From contig NZ_FYAU01000002.1 of assembly GCF_900185725.1 (NCBI RefSeq), positions 1 through 59,358 of the forward strand: DNA of 59,358 nucleotides, written 5' to 3'. Numbering within the stretch: position 1 is the first letter of the stretch; each line of letters begins with the position of its first letter. The notes below the pieces were generated by a model. It did not search any database. It was given only the letters and a program-made list of their open reading frames with translations, and was not told where the DNA came from. This document shows, piece after piece, positions 9,008 to 18,081 of this stretch. This stretch comes from Stappia sp. TSB10P1A (lineage in GTDB: Bacteria > Pseudomonadota > Alphaproteobacteria > Rhizobiales > Stappiaceae). Both the position numbers and the translations under genes were made by a program.

Positions 9008-10660
9008 ATGCAGCGTTTCGCCGCCCTGCTGGACAGGCTGTCCTTCGAGCCGCGCCGGTCCGCCAAGCTCGCGCTGATGGCGGACTATTTCCGCAGCGAG
9101 AGCGATCCGGCGCGGGGCCTGGCGCTCGCCGCGCTGACCGGCGGTCTCAGCTTCCGCCATGCCAAGCCGGCGATGCTGCGGGCGCTGGTGGCCGAGCGGG
9201 TCGATCCGCATCTGTTCGAGCTCTCCTACGACTTCGTCGGCGACCTTTCGGAGACCATCGCGCTGATCTGGCCGGCGGCGGAAGGTGGGGAGATCGCGCC
9301 GCCGGAATTGCCCGAGGTGGTGCAGCGGCTGCAGCAGGCCGGGCGCGGCGAGGCGCCCGGCATGATCGCCGGATGGCTCGATGCGCTCGACGAGACCGGC
9401 CGCTGGGCGCTGCTGAAGCTGGTGACCGGGGGCCTGCGCGTCGGCGTCTCCGCGCGCCTTGCCAAGACGGCGGTCGCCGCGCTCGGCCCATTGCAGGCGG
9501 ACGATATCGAACAGGTCTGGCATGGGATGTCGCCGCCCTATGACGGCCTGTTCGCCTGGGCGCTGGGCGAGGGGGAGCCGCCGCAAACCGACGATCCGGT
9601 GCCGTTCCGCCCGGCGATGCTGGCGCATCCGCTGGAGCCGCGCGACATCGAGGCGCTGGATACGGCCGACTTCGCAGCCGAGTGGAAATGGGACGGCATC
9701 CGCGTGCAGGCCGCCGCGTCGAAGGGGCAGGACGGGCGCCTGCGCCGGCGGCTCTACAGCCGGACGGGCGACGACATTTCGGCCGCCTTTCCGGATCTGG
9801 TGGAGACGCTCGACTTCGATGCCGCGCTCGACGGCGAACTGCTGGTGGTGATCGACGGCATCGCCCAGAGCTTCAACGCCCTGCAGCAGCGCCTCAACCG
9901 CAAGACCGTCTCGGCGAAGCTGATGCGCGAACTGCCGGCGGCGATCCGGGCCTATGATCTGCTGGCGCTCGGCGGCGAAGATCTGCGCGAGCGGCCCTTC
10001 CGCGAGCGCCGGGCGCTGCTGGAGCGGTTTCTCGGGCAACTTGACCATCCGCGCATCGATCTGTCGCCGCTGGTGCCCTCGCCGGACTGGGAGGCATTGG
10101 CCAAAGCCCGCGAGGCGCCGGCCGACCATCACGAGGGCGAGGATGCGGCGGCGATCGAAGGCCTGATGCTGAAGCGCTGGGACGCAGCCTATGTGCCGGG
10201 CCGGCCCAAGGGCCAGTGGTACAAGTGGAAGCGCGACCCCTTCCGCGTCGATGCGGTGCTGATGTATGCGCAGCGCGGCCACGGCAAGCGTTCCTCCTAT
10301 TATTCCGACTACACGTTCGGGGTCTGGCGGGAGGGGGAGGAGGGGGCCGAGCTCGTGCCGGTCGGCAAGGCCTATTTCGGCTTCACCGACGAGGAACTGC
10401 TGGAGATCGACCGCTTCGTGCGCCAGAACACGATCAACCGCTTCGGCCCGGTGCGCGAGGTTCGCCACGAGCCGCAGGCGGGGCTGGTGATCGAGGTCGC
10501 CTTCGAAGGGCTCAACCGCCCCCCCCGCCACAAGTCCGGCCTGGCGATGCGCTTTCCCCGCGTGGCGCGGCTGCGCTGGGACAAGCCGCCGGCGGAAGCC
10601 GACCGGATCGAGACGCTGCTGGCCCTGCTGCCGCAGGACGAGGTCTCTGCCGCAACTTGA
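9008..10660 (+). CDS. ATP-dependent DNA ligase of the Lhr/Exo cluster
   Basis: A 550-residue ATP-dependent ligase. Motif I is KWDGIR with the adenylated lysine at K227. An N-terminal DNA-binding domain occupies about 1-200, the nucleotidyl transferase core about 205-405 (DGELLV, EGLMLKRWD, KWKRDP), and an OB fold the C-terminus. It corresponds to the PP_1105/TIGR04120 family (cisplatin-resistance ATP-dependent ligase) and seals nicks after processing by the neighbouring helicase and nucleases. This is a pathway inference from the cluster. Confidence 0.9.
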   Translation: MQRFAALLDRLSFEPRRSAKLALMADYFRSESDPARGLALAALTGGLSFRHAKPAMLRALVAERVDPHLFELSYDFVGDLSETIALIWPAAEGGEIAPPELPEVVQRLQQAGRGEAPGMIAGWLDALDETGRWALLKLVTGGLRVGVSARLAKTAVAALGPLQADDIEQVWHGMSPPYDGLFAWALGEGEPPQTDDPVPFRPAMLAHPLEPRDIEALDTADFAAEWKWDGIRVQAAASKGQDGRLRRRLYSRTGDDISAAFPDLVETLDFDAALDGELLVVIDGIAQSFNALQQRLNRKTVSAKLMRELPAAIRAYDLLALGGEDLRERPFRERRALLERFLGQLDHPRIDLSPLVPSPDWEALAKAREAPADHHEGEDAAAIEGLMLKRWDAAYVPGRPKGQWYKWKRDPFRVDAVLMYAQRGHGKRSSYYSDYTFGVWREGEEGAELVPVGKAYFGFTDEELLEIDRFVRQNTINRFGPVREVRHEPQAGLVIEVAFEGLNRPPRHKSGLAMRFPRVARLRWDKPPAEADRIETLLALLPQDEVSAAT

Positions 10661-10751
10661 TATTCCCGCGGCGTGGCCCGAGGTCACTTGATTGCCGGAC
10701 CGTCCCGTCGCAGGGTGCCTCGCAACGAGTCCCGAGCGAGGTCCGCAGCGC

Positions 10752-11372
10752 ATGCAACGTGTCATCGACTATTACTACACCCACGCCTCTCCCTGGGCCT
10801 ATCTGGGCCACACGACCTTTCTGGAGATGGCGGACAGGCTCGGCCATGCGGTGCGCTTTCGGCCGGTGTCGCTGGCTGCCGTCTTTCCCGAGAGCGGCGG
10901 CCTGCCGCTGGCCCGGCGCCACCCGATGCGACAGGCCTACCGGCTCATCGAACTGCAGCGCTGGCGCGCCCATCGCAAGCTGCCGCTGACGCTGCAGCCG
11001 GCGTATTTTCCGGTCAACCCGGAGCTAGCCGACAGGATTGCCGTGGCGCTGGCCGTCGATGGCGGGCCGGTTGCCGCCTATTCGCAGGCCGCGTTCGAAG
11101 CGCTGTGGGTGAACGAGAAGGACATTGCCGAGGAAGCGGTGCATGTCGAGATTCTCGCCGGCCTCGGGCTCGATCCGGAGCGGGTGATCGGCCAGGCGGG
11201 CGAGAAGACGACCGTCGAGCGCTATGAAGCGCACCATGCCCAGGCCCTTGCCGAGGGCGTGTTCGGGTCGCCGAGCTATGTGCTGAACGGCGAAGTGTTC
11301 TGGGGACAGGACCGGCTGGGCCTGCTGGAGGAGGCCCTGGAGAGCGGCCGGCCGCCCTTCGAACTGCCGTGA
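10752..11372 (+). CDS. DsbA-fold 2-hydroxychromene-2-carboxylate isomerase family protein
   Basis: A 206-residue thioredoxin-like protein of the HCCA isomerase/GST-kappa group. The SPWAYLG loop at residues 12-18 replaces a CXXC motif, a helical insert occupies the middle, and the cis-Pro region VFGSPSYV lies near the C-terminus. Family members isomerise glutathione-dependent aromatic intermediates in naphthalene breakdown, but many act on unknown substrates, and no aromatic-degradation genes are nearby. The ATG at 10752 is chosen because the fold begins at once (RVIDYYYTHAS); the frame is open further upstream. Confidence 0.8.
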   Translation: MQRVIDYYYTHASPWAYLGHTTFLEMADRLGHAVRFRPVSLAAVFPESGGLPLARRHPMRQAYRLIELQRWRAHRKLPLTLQPAYFPVNPELADRIAVALAVDGGPVAAYSQAAFEALWVNEKDIAEEAVHVEILAGLGLDPERVIGQAGEKTTVERYEAHHAQALAEGVFGSPSYVLNGEVFWGQDRLGLLEEALESGRPPFELP

Positions 11373-11448
11373 TCGCGCGGCCTGCTGCCGCGCTTTCGCC
11401 ATGCCGGTCCGCTACCACGCTACTCGGTTCCGACCCGCGGAGAGCGAT

Positions 11449-11931
11449 ATGAAGAGGATAGCATTCTGCCTGGCATTCGGTTTCGCCGTCAGTCCTCTTG
11501 TGGCGCTGGCGCAGTCCGGTGACCGGCCCGATGTCGACCCCGACCGCTACGTGCTGTCGCCGGCCGGCGACAGCTTCCTGCGGCTCGACCGCCAGAGCGG
11601 GCGCATCGCCCAATGCCTCAAGCGCGAGGAGGGCTGGCGCTGCGTTCTGGTGCCCGATGCCCAGATCGTTCTGGAACAGGAGATCGCGCGCCTGTCCGAC
11701 GAGGTGGCGAGCCTGCGCGCGGAAAACCGGCGCCTGGCCGAAAAGGCCGGCGAGCCGGCGCTGGAGGAGGGCAAGCCACGCGCGGCCCCCGGCGGCAGCG
11801 GCAGACACGCCCTGACCCCGGAGGAGGAGAAGGAGATCGACCGGGCGATGGACTTCACCGAACGGGCGATGCGCCGCTTCTTCGGGCTGATGAAGACCCT
11901 GCGCGAGGAATATGACAGCTTCGCCCGATGA
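11449..11931 (+). CDS. secreted coiled-coil hypothetical protein
   Basis: A 160-residue protein with a clear signal peptide (MKRIAFCL to LVALAQS, cut near residue 22). A small domain with two cysteines (about 45-75) follows, then a heptad-rich coiled coil at about 78-103 (ILEQEIARLSDEVASLRAEN, one per turn of the helix). After a Gly/Pro break comes a charged helix near the C-terminus. It is probably periplasmic. The ATG at 11449 follows GGAGAG; the frame stays open upstream but would mask the signal peptide. I do not recognise the family. Confidence 0.65.
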   Translation: MKRIAFCLAFGFAVSPLVALAQSGDRPDVDPDRYVLSPAGDSFLRLDRQSGRIAQCLKREEGWRCVLVPDAQIVLEQEIARLSDEVASLRAENRRLAEKAGEPALEEGKPRAAPGGSGRHALTPEEEKEIDRAMDFTERAMRRFFGLMKTLREEYDSFAR

Positions 11932-11932
11932 A

Positions 11933-11952
11933 GCGGCCGCGGAGGCGGCCGC
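11933..11952. terminator. GCGGCCGC stem-loop between convergent genes
   Basis: GCGGCCGC (11933-11940) and its complement (11945-11952) form an 8-bp stem with a GGAG loop, placed between the secreted-protein stop and the thioesterase stop. There is no T-tract on either strand; a bidirectional terminator role is plausible but weak. Confidence 0.35.
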
Positions 11953-11967
11953 GCCATCGTCGGGCCG

Positions 11968-12840
11968 TCATCTCTTCATCGCGTCCTTGACGATGGCGCC
12001 GCGCACCTGATCCTCGAGCCGGACGGCCCGCCGCGTCTTCAGGCTCATGGTCAGCGCGACCACGTCGCAGATCAGTGCCAGCCGGTTTGTGCGCGCCTCG
12101 AACAGATAGTGGCGGAACGAGAAGGTCGAGGCCGCCGCGCCGGTGACCCCGCTGAGCGTCATCACCGTGTCGCCGAGCTTCAGCGGGCTGGTCCAGACGA
12201 GCTTCATCTCGACGGCGACGCGGCCGAGGTCGCGCGCCTCGAGCCAGGCCTCGGTCATCGGCGTGCGGTTCCACAGATGCGGGGCGGCCTCGCTGAAGCA
12301 GGCGAGGGCAAAGGCGTCCTCGGCGCGTCCGTCCGGCCCGATATGGCGCGGCAGAACCGTCGCCCGATGGGTGAGGGCGCCGCCGGCGGCCTCGACCTGG
12401 CGGGCGGTGAGCGAGGTCGCCTCGGGCGTCGTCGCCAGGCCGCGCGGCAGGGCGGCATCGGGCATCGGCGCGGCGGCGGCGTCGAAGCGTTTGCGCAACT
12501 CGCGCGCCATCTGGTCTGATGGAGCATAGCCGTCGACCGCGGTTGCCGCGAGGGCACCGTCGATGGTGCGCCGCAATTCGTGCACCACCGTGAGCATGTA
12601 GGGGCCATCGAAGGCAATGTGGCTGGTCATGACCAGCGTGTCGCCGGAATAGAGTTCTGCGTGATAGCGCACATGCCGGGCGCGGCGGACGCCGGCGAGC
12701 GCGTCGCTCAAGCCCGTCAGCAGGCGAAACTGGCGGTCGGCCTCATCGAAGCGCGCCAGGTAGAACTGGACGTTGAGATGGTCGTTCTCATCGCATTCCC
12801 AGCAGTTCACGAAAGAAAACAATGTCTCGAAGGCAGGCAT
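11968..12840 (-). CDS. acyl-CoA thioesterase-like protein with two hotdog domains
   Basis: A 290-residue protein of two hotdog-like halves. The first has the 4HBT-type lead (VNCWECDENDHLNVQFYLARFDEA, residues about 10-33, with Asp/His typical of the active loop). The second begins near residue 190 with M-T-E-A-W-L-E-A-R-D. The expected reaction is hydrolysis of an acyl-CoA thioester; the substrate is unknown. AGGAG precedes the ATG at 12840. It lies 41 bases after the esterase gene on the same strand and is likely co-transcribed with it. Confidence 0.75.
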   Translation of the reverse strand: MPAFETLFSFVNCWECDENDHLNVQFYLARFDEADRQFRLLTGLSDALAGVRRARHVRYHAELYSGDTLVMTSHIAFDGPYMLTVVHELRRTIDGALAATAVDGYAPSDQMARELRKRFDAAAAPMPDAALPRGLATTPEATSLTARQVEAAGGALTHRATVLPRHIGPDGRAEDAFALACFSEAAPHLWNRTPMTEAWLEARDLGRVAVEMKLVWTSPLKLGDTVMTLSGVTGAAASTFSFRHYLFEARTNRLALICDVVALTMSLKTRRAVRLEDQVRGAIVKDAMKR

Positions 12841-12881
12841 GATCGGCTCCTCGGGAGCATGTGGGACTGGATGGAAAGGGG

Positions 12882-13850
12882 TCAGGCCAGGGCAAGGCTG
12901 CGGACGAGGAAGTCCTCGACCGCCCGGTTGCTCGCCCGGGCGATCTCCAGATCGAAATGCTGGAAGACGTGGCAGCCTCCCGGATGGACGGCGAGTTCGG
13001 CCGGGTTGCCGGCCGCCGTCCAGCGGGCCTGCATGAACAGCGTGTCGTCGAGCAGGGGATCGGCGCTGCCGACGACGAAATGCGCCGGCATCAGCCCGGA
13101 CAGATCGGCGAGCAGCGGCGAGATGTCGGGATCCGCCGGGTCGTCGCCCTGCGCCAGATAGTGGCGGACGAACATCTTCAGGTCGCGGGTGTTGAGCACC
13201 AGCTTGTCGTCGCCCCAGGCGCGGGCGCTCGGTGTCAGCCGCAGGTCGAAGCAGCCGCAGGCGAACACGGCGGCACCGAAGCGCGAGGGCAGGCCGGTGT
13301 GTCCGCGCAGCCGCAGCAGCACGGTGGCGGCAAGGTGCGCGCCGGCCGATTCGCCGCCGATGGCAAAGCGGTTGCCGCCGAACAGCTTTTCTCCCTCGCG
13401 CAGCAGCCAGGCCGCCGCCGCCTCGCAGTCGTCCGGCCCTTGCGGATAGGGGTGCTCCGGCGCCAGCCGGTAGTCGCAGGAGACGGCGGTGAGGCCCGTC
13501 GCCTCGGCGATCTCGGCAAGGCGCGGGTCCTGCTCGTCGGCCGCGCCCAAGGTCCAGCCGCCGCCATGCAGGTGCAGATAGGCGCCGGTGGACGGACGCG
13601 TCCTCGGCTCCAGGATGCGCAGGCGCACCTCGCCATGGGGACCGGGAATCGCGATGTCGCGCGCATGCGGCGAGCGGGGCGGCCGCGGGAAGGGGCCAAG
13701 CCCTTCCGCCCGTCGTTCGCGGATCACCGAGGGCGGGTAGGACCATTGGTCCGGCAACAGGCTCAGGCGCCGCAGCAGGTCGCGGTTGAAGGCCCGCGTC
13801 TGCTCGGAGACCTCTCCGAAGGGCGTGGTGCAAGATTGGTCTGCGGCCAT
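12882..13850 (-). CDS. HSL-family alpha/beta hydrolase (esterase)
   Basis: A 322-residue alpha/beta hydrolase of the hormone-sensitive-lipase group. It has the oxyanion motif HGGGW at 95-99, the nucleophile motif GESAG with Ser168, the acid Asp264 in SADPLLDD, and His294 in GGCHVF. It probably hydrolyses short-chain carboxyl esters in the cytosol. The ATG at 13850 is preferred over a longer open frame because the N-terminal extension upstream lacks conserved character. It leads a two-gene unit with the thioesterase, suggesting joint ester/thioester turnover. Confidence 0.85.
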   Translation of the reverse strand: MAADQSCTTPFGEVSEQTRAFNRDLLRRLSLLPDQWSYPPSVIRERRAEGLGPFPRPPRSPHARDIAIPGPHGEVRLRILEPRTRPSTGAYLHLHGGGWTLGAADEQDPRLAEIAEATGLTAVSCDYRLAPEHPYPQGPDDCEAAAAWLLREGEKLFGGNRFAIGGESAGAHLAATVLLRLRGHTGLPSRFGAAVFACGCFDLRLTPSARAWGDDKLVLNTRDLKMFVRHYLAQGDDPADPDISPLLADLSGLMPAHFVVGSADPLLDDTLFMQARWTAAGNPAELAVHPGGCHVFQHFDLEIARASNRAVEDFLVRSLALA

Positions 13851-14064
13851 GTCGCCTGGCGCCCCGTCTGCCTGTCGTGCCTGAAGGAAGATTCCAACGC
13901 GCAGGCTACTGGCATGACACCCCCCTGCCAAGCCCCAACCCGTTAAAGCCATTGATCTATCGGCAGGTCCGACGAGAGAGGGGGCGGCTACCGCCGATTT
14001 GCCCGCCTTGCGTGCGACAGGCACTGACTGCATACTCCGTCCCCGTGGTGAGGCAGGCGGAACC

Positions 14065-14544
14065 ATGCGGCAGAGCTATCGCAACCCGACCTTTGAAACC
14101 TGGACCTTCGAGGACGACGGGCTCGACCTGCGCCAGCGCATGGGGCGGCTGATGGTGGCGACCACGGGACAGCGCTTCTACGGCATCGGCCGCAGCCTCG
14201 GAGCCTGGCTGGCCGAGCAGAATGCCCGCGACGGCGAGCTGTCGGTGTTTCTCCGGCACACCTCGGCCTCTCTGACCATCCAGGAGAACGCCGATCCGGA
14301 CGTGCAGGCCGACCTGCTCGACGCCTTGGCGCGCCTTGCCCCGGAGGATGCCGGCTGGCGTCACCGCTCGGAAGGACCCGACGACATGCCGGCGCATGTG
14401 AAGACCATGCTGACCGGCGTCAGCCTGCGGGTGCCGGTGGTGGCCGGGCGGCTGGACCTCGGCACCTGGCAGGAGGTCTATCTGGTGGAGCACCGGCGCG
14501 ACAGCCAGCAGCGCAGCCTGACGCTGCGCTACCTGGGCACCTGA
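14065..14544 (+). CDS. yjbQ: UPF0047 (YjbQ) family protein
   Basis: A 159-residue protein with the UPF0047 signature HTSASLTIQENADP at about residues 68-81 and the closing W-Q-E-V-Y-L-V-E-H stretch. E. coli YjbQ has weak thiamin-phosphate-synthase-like activity, but the physiological role is unsettled. GGCGGA precedes the ATG. It faces the proline iminopeptidase gene tail-to-tail with 13 bases between stops. Confidence 0.85.
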   Translation: MRQSYRNPTFETWTFEDDGLDLRQRMGRLMVATTGQRFYGIGRSLGAWLAEQNARDGELSVFLRHTSASLTIQENADPDVQADLLDALARLAPEDAGWRHRSEGPDDMPAHVKTMLTGVSLRVPVVAGRLDLGTWQEVYLVEHRRDSQQRSLTLRYLGT

Positions 14545-14557
14545 GCCGGCTCCGCCG

Positions 14558-15508
14558 TCAACCGTCCGCGAACTTGCGGCAAGCCTCGACCAGGGCCGCG
14601 ACGATGCCCGGCTCGCTGGCCGCGTGGCCCGCATCCTCGATGATCTTCAATTCCGCCTCGGGCCAGACGGCGGCAAGGTCGACGGCATTCTTCGCCGGCG
14701 TCACCACGTCATGCCGGCCGTGCACGATGACCGCCGGAATATGGCGGATCCGCCCGACATCGCGCAGCAACTGGTCGTCATGGGTCAGGAAGCCGCCATT
14801 GACGAAGTAATGCGTCTCGATGCGGGCGAAGGCATGGGCATAGTGCGGTTCGGAGAAGGCCGCCTCGCGCGCCGGGTCGCGCAGGACCGAGAGGGTGGAG
14901 CCCTCCCAGCGGGCCCAGCGTGTCGCCGCCTCGAATTGCATCGCCTCGTCCGGACCGGTGAGGCGCCGGTGATAGGCGGAGATCATGTCGTTGCGCTCGT
15001 CCTCGGGGATCAGATCGCGGAACGGCGCGAACAGGTCCGGATAGAGCCAGCTTGCGCCCTCCTGGTAGAACCACAGCAATTCCGCCCTGCGGAGCAGGAA
15101 GATGCCGCGCAGAACCAGCGAGGTGACCCGCTCGGGATGGGTCTGCGCATAGGCGAGTGCCAGCGTCGATCCCCAGGAGCCGCCGAACACCTGCCAGCGG
15201 TCGATGCCCAGATGCTCGCGCAGCTTCTCGATATCGGCGACGAGATCCCAGGTGGTGTTCTCGCGCAGCTCCGAATGCGGCGTCGAACGGCCGCAGCCGC
15301 GCTGGTCGAACAGGACGATCCGGTAGCGGGAGGGATCGTGAAAGCGGCGCATGATCTCGCCTGCGCCCCCACCGGGCCCGCCATGCAGCATCACCACGGG
15401 GATGCCCTGCGGATTGCCGCATTCCTCGAAATACAGCGTGTGCAGCTCGCTGACGGCAAGCTGTCCGGTGCGATAGGGGTCGATGGGCGGAAAAAGCGCG
15501 TCGGTCAT
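14558..15508 (-). CDS. pip: proline iminopeptidase
   Basis: A 316-residue alpha/beta hydrolase of peptidase family S33. It has HGGPGGG at 42-48, the DQRGCGRS stretch at 68-75, the nucleophile in GGSWG (Ser111), and a late Asp and His in HGRHDVV and EDAGHAA. It removes N-terminal proline from peptides in the cytosol. The length and the short helical cap are normal for Pip. The gene stands alone, 121 bases upstream-facing from the symporter stop. Confidence 0.9.
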   Translation of the reverse strand: MTDALFPPIDPYRTGQLAVSELHTLYFEECGNPQGIPVVMLHGGPGGGAGEIMRRFHDPSRYRIVLFDQRGCGRSTPHSELRENTTWDLVADIEKLREHLGIDRWQVFGGSWGSTLALAYAQTHPERVTSLVLRGIFLLRRAELLWFYQEGASWLYPDLFAPFRDLIPEDERNDMISAYHRRLTGPDEAMQFEAATRWARWEGSTLSVLRDPAREAAFSEPHYAHAFARIETHYFVNGGFLTHDDQLLRDVGRIRHIPAVIVHGRHDVVTPAKNAVDLAAVWPEAELKIIEDAGHAASEPGIVAALVEACRKFADG

Positions 15509-15629
15509 GGTCGGGTCCGTCTGCACGGGTCGTGTGGGGAGGGGAAGGTAGCGCGAAGTCCTGCGGCTGTCGCCTGTGGCATGGGGTGGCCTCGGCACTG
15601 TCCCCCGGAACTCGCCGGGGCGCTGGAGC

Positions 15630-17453
15630 TTACGGCGCGCCGTCAAGCATTCCCGGGCGGCCGGCGGGCTTGCGGAACTCCTCCACCATCGCCTGGACGT
15701 GGCGCGAGGGGGCGGGGGTGAGCAGGCTGACGAGGATGGTGACCGCGAAGCCGACCGGCAGGCCGAAGATCGCCGCCGACGTGTTGCGGATGCCGAACCA
15801 CTCGGCCATGCCGCCATATTGCGTCAGCACCAGATAGGCGAGCGTCAGGCCGAACCCGGCGAGCATGCCGCTGACCGCGCCCGCCGCCGTGCAGCGCTTC
15901 CACCAGATGCCGAGCACCAGGGCCGGGAAGAACCCGGCGGCGGCCAGCGAGAAGGCCCAGGCGACCATCGACAGCAGGTCCGAGGGGCGGCTCGCGGCAA
16001 GGACGGCTGCCAGGGTGGCGGATGCCAGCAGGAACAGGCGAGCGACCAGCAGGCGGCGGCTCGCCGGGGCGCGGGCATCGACCACCCGGTAATAGACGTC
16101 GTGGCCGAGCGCGTTGCCGATCGCCAGCAGCAGCCCGTTGGCGGTGGACAAGGTGGCGGCCAGCGCGCCGGCGGCGACGAGCCCGGCGATCACATAGGGC
16201 AGCCCGGCGATCTCCGGCAGCGCCAGCACGATGACGTCGCGGTCGATGGCAAGGTCGCCGAGGCGCAGCACGCCGGTGTTCTCCGGCATGGCGGCGCAGG
16301 CCTCGCGCACCGCCGCCGCCGAGGCTGCGGCGCGGCCGCAGATCTCGACAAGCCCGAGCCGGCCATAGCTGTAGATCCAGTCGGGCAGCGCCTGCAGGCC
16401 GGCGCCGATGACATTCTGGTAGACCTCCAGCTTGGCGAAGGCCGCATAGGCCGGCGCGGTCAGATAGAGCAGGAGGATGAAGCCGAGGCTCCAGCCGGCG
16501 GAACGGCGGGCATCGCGCACGCTCGACGTGGTGAGGAAGCGCATCAGCAGATGCGGCAGGGAGGCGGTGCCGATCATCAGGCAGACGATGAGGGCGGTGA
16601 AGTTCAGCCGGTCGAGCGCCTCTCCCGGCACGAGGTGCCGCACCAGCGTGGCGGGATCGGCAAGGCCGCTGGCGAGCATCTGCTGTTCCAGCGCGGCGAT
16701 CCGCGCCAGCGCCTCGCCATAGGCGAACTGGACCACCGGCACGCCGAAATGCTGGGCGGACAGGATCGCCACCGGCAGCATGAAGGCAATGATCAGCACC
16801 AGATACTGGGCGGCCTGGGTCCAGGTGACCGACCGCATGCCGCCGAGCAGCGAGCACACCAGCACCGTGCCGAGGCCGACATAGACGCCGGTCTCGAAGG
16901 AGATGCCGAGGAAGCGCGAGGCGATCAGGCCGGTGGCATAGAACTGCGCCACCACATAGGTGAAGGAACAGGCGAACAGCACGACGACGCCGGTGAGCCG
17001 TGCCGCGTGGCCGCCGAAGCGCGCCGCCAGGAAGTCGGGAATGGTGAAGGCGCCGAACTTGCGCAGATAGGGCGCGATGAGCACGGCGATGAGGACGAAG
17101 CCGCCGACCCAGCCGAGCAGGTAGGCGAGGCCGTCGAAGCCGAGCATGTAGAGCGTGCCGGCAAGGCCGATGAACGAGGCGCCGCTCATCCAGTCGGCGG
17201 CGGTCGCCATGCCGTTGTAGAGCGCGGGAACCTGGCGCCCCGCCACATAGTAGTCGGCAACGTGCACCGTGCGGCTGGCGACAGCGATGCCGGCATAGAG
17301 CGCAAGGGTCGCGGTCACCAGCAGGAAGCCGATGATCGGGCCGGGGACGCCGATCTGCTCCAGGACGATCAGCCCGGCGATGAAGACGGCCAGCAGGGCG
17401 GCAATGATCCCGTAGAGCTGCCCGGCATGGCTTGCGAACTTGTCCGTCCTCAC
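15630..17453 (-). CDS. Na+/solute symporter large subunit (VC_2705/ActP-like SSS family)
   Basis: A 607-residue SSS-family transporter with about 13 membrane helices. The core contains ADWMSGASFIGLAGTLY near residue 80 and TQAAQYLVLIIAF near 220. It fits the VC_2705 subgroup (TIGR03648), which pairs with a DUF4212 small subunit and is related to acetate permease ActP. The GTG start at 17453 overlaps the small-subunit stop (GTGA), showing translational coupling. Its place beside a CrbS/CrbR-like two-component system suggests uptake of acetate or another short carboxylate; that substrate is inference. Confidence 0.85.
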   Translation of the reverse strand: MRTDKFASHAGQLYGIIAALLAVFIAGLIVLEQIGVPGPIIGFLLVTATLALYAGIAVASRTVHVADYYVAGRQVPALYNGMATAADWMSGASFIGLAGTLYMLGFDGLAYLLGWVGGFVLIAVLIAPYLRKFGAFTIPDFLAARFGGHAARLTGVVVLFACSFTYVVAQFYATGLIASRFLGISFETGVYVGLGTVLVCSLLGGMRSVTWTQAAQYLVLIIAFMLPVAILSAQHFGVPVVQFAYGEALARIAALEQQMLASGLADPATLVRHLVPGEALDRLNFTALIVCLMIGTASLPHLLMRFLTTSSVRDARRSAGWSLGFILLLYLTAPAYAAFAKLEVYQNVIGAGLQALPDWIYSYGRLGLVEICGRAAASAAAVREACAAMPENTGVLRLGDLAIDRDVIVLALPEIAGLPYVIAGLVAAGALAATLSTANGLLLAIGNALGHDVYYRVVDARAPASRRLLVARLFLLASATLAAVLAASRPSDLLSMVAWAFSLAAAGFFPALVLGIWWKRCTAAGAVSGMLAGFGLTLAYLVLTQYGGMAEWFGIRNTSAAIFGLPVGFAVTILVSLLTPAPSRHVQAMVEEFRKPAGRPGMLDGAP

Positions 17454-17752
17454 CGGATATCCTCCCCGGCGTCGAACGGTTCGGGCTCGGCAACGCCTCC
17501 CTCGCGGTCGAGGCGTTCCTGGCGGAAAATGAACCAGACGGTCAGCAGCAGGACGAGGAGGAGCGAGCCTTGCGCCGCCATGAAATAGCCGAGCGGAAAG
17601 CCGGCGATGACCACGGCGTTGAGGCGGTCGGCAAAGGCGGGCACGACGAGAACGAGAACCGCGAGCAGGACGATCGTGACGGCCGCAAGGCCGACCGTGC
17701 GCCGCCAGCGGCGCGCCGGCAGGTCCCTTGCCTGCTTTCCGTATCCGATCAT
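17450..17752 (-). CDS. DUF4212 small subunit of the sodium/solute symporter
   Basis: A 100-residue protein with two membrane helices (about 19-40 and 48-72), Arg-rich before the first, and an acidic C-terminal tail. This is the standard DUF4212 (TIGR03647) partner of VC_2705-type symporters. GGAGGG lies six bases before the ATG at 17752. Its TGA overlaps the large-subunit GTG by four bases. Confidence 0.85.
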   Translation of the reverse strand: MIGYGKQARDLPARRWRRTVGLAAVTIVLLAVLVLVVPAFADRLNAVVIAGFPLGYFMAAQGSLLLVLLLTVWFIFRQERLDREGGVAEPEPFDAGEDIR

Positions 17753-18081
17753 TCGAGCCCTCCGGCGCCGCGACAGGCGTTCGCTTCTGGATATGCGATT
17801 CGTGGGGCGGCCGGTATGGGCGCCCCGACATCTTGCAGGATTGCCCGTGGACCGCAAAAGCGCCAGCGGCAAACGCTGTTTGCAGGTGTCCGCAACCGTC
17901 GCTTGATGCGGAGCGGGCCTGTGGCGATAATGTCCGTGAATGCCGGTCAGCCGCAGGCGCCGGTCGGGGGGAGCGGTGCCGCGATCTCGCTGGAGGAAAG
18001 TGGCGCGCCCATCGGGTCGAGGAGGGCCTGACGGGGGCGATGCACGATGACTCGCGGTCAGCGTTTATGGAGGAAACCGGC
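17753..18081. promoter_or_regulatory. divergent control region between symporter and CrbR-like genes
   Basis: This 329-base gap carries no convincing gene. It holds a perfect short dyad GCAAAC-GCT-GTTTGC at 17869-17883, flanked by related TTGCAGG (17833) and TTGCAGG (17880) words. Position and symmetry make it a candidate operator for the LuxR-type regulator. Both the symporter operon (minus) and the regulator gene (plus) start from this region. Confidence 0.45.
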
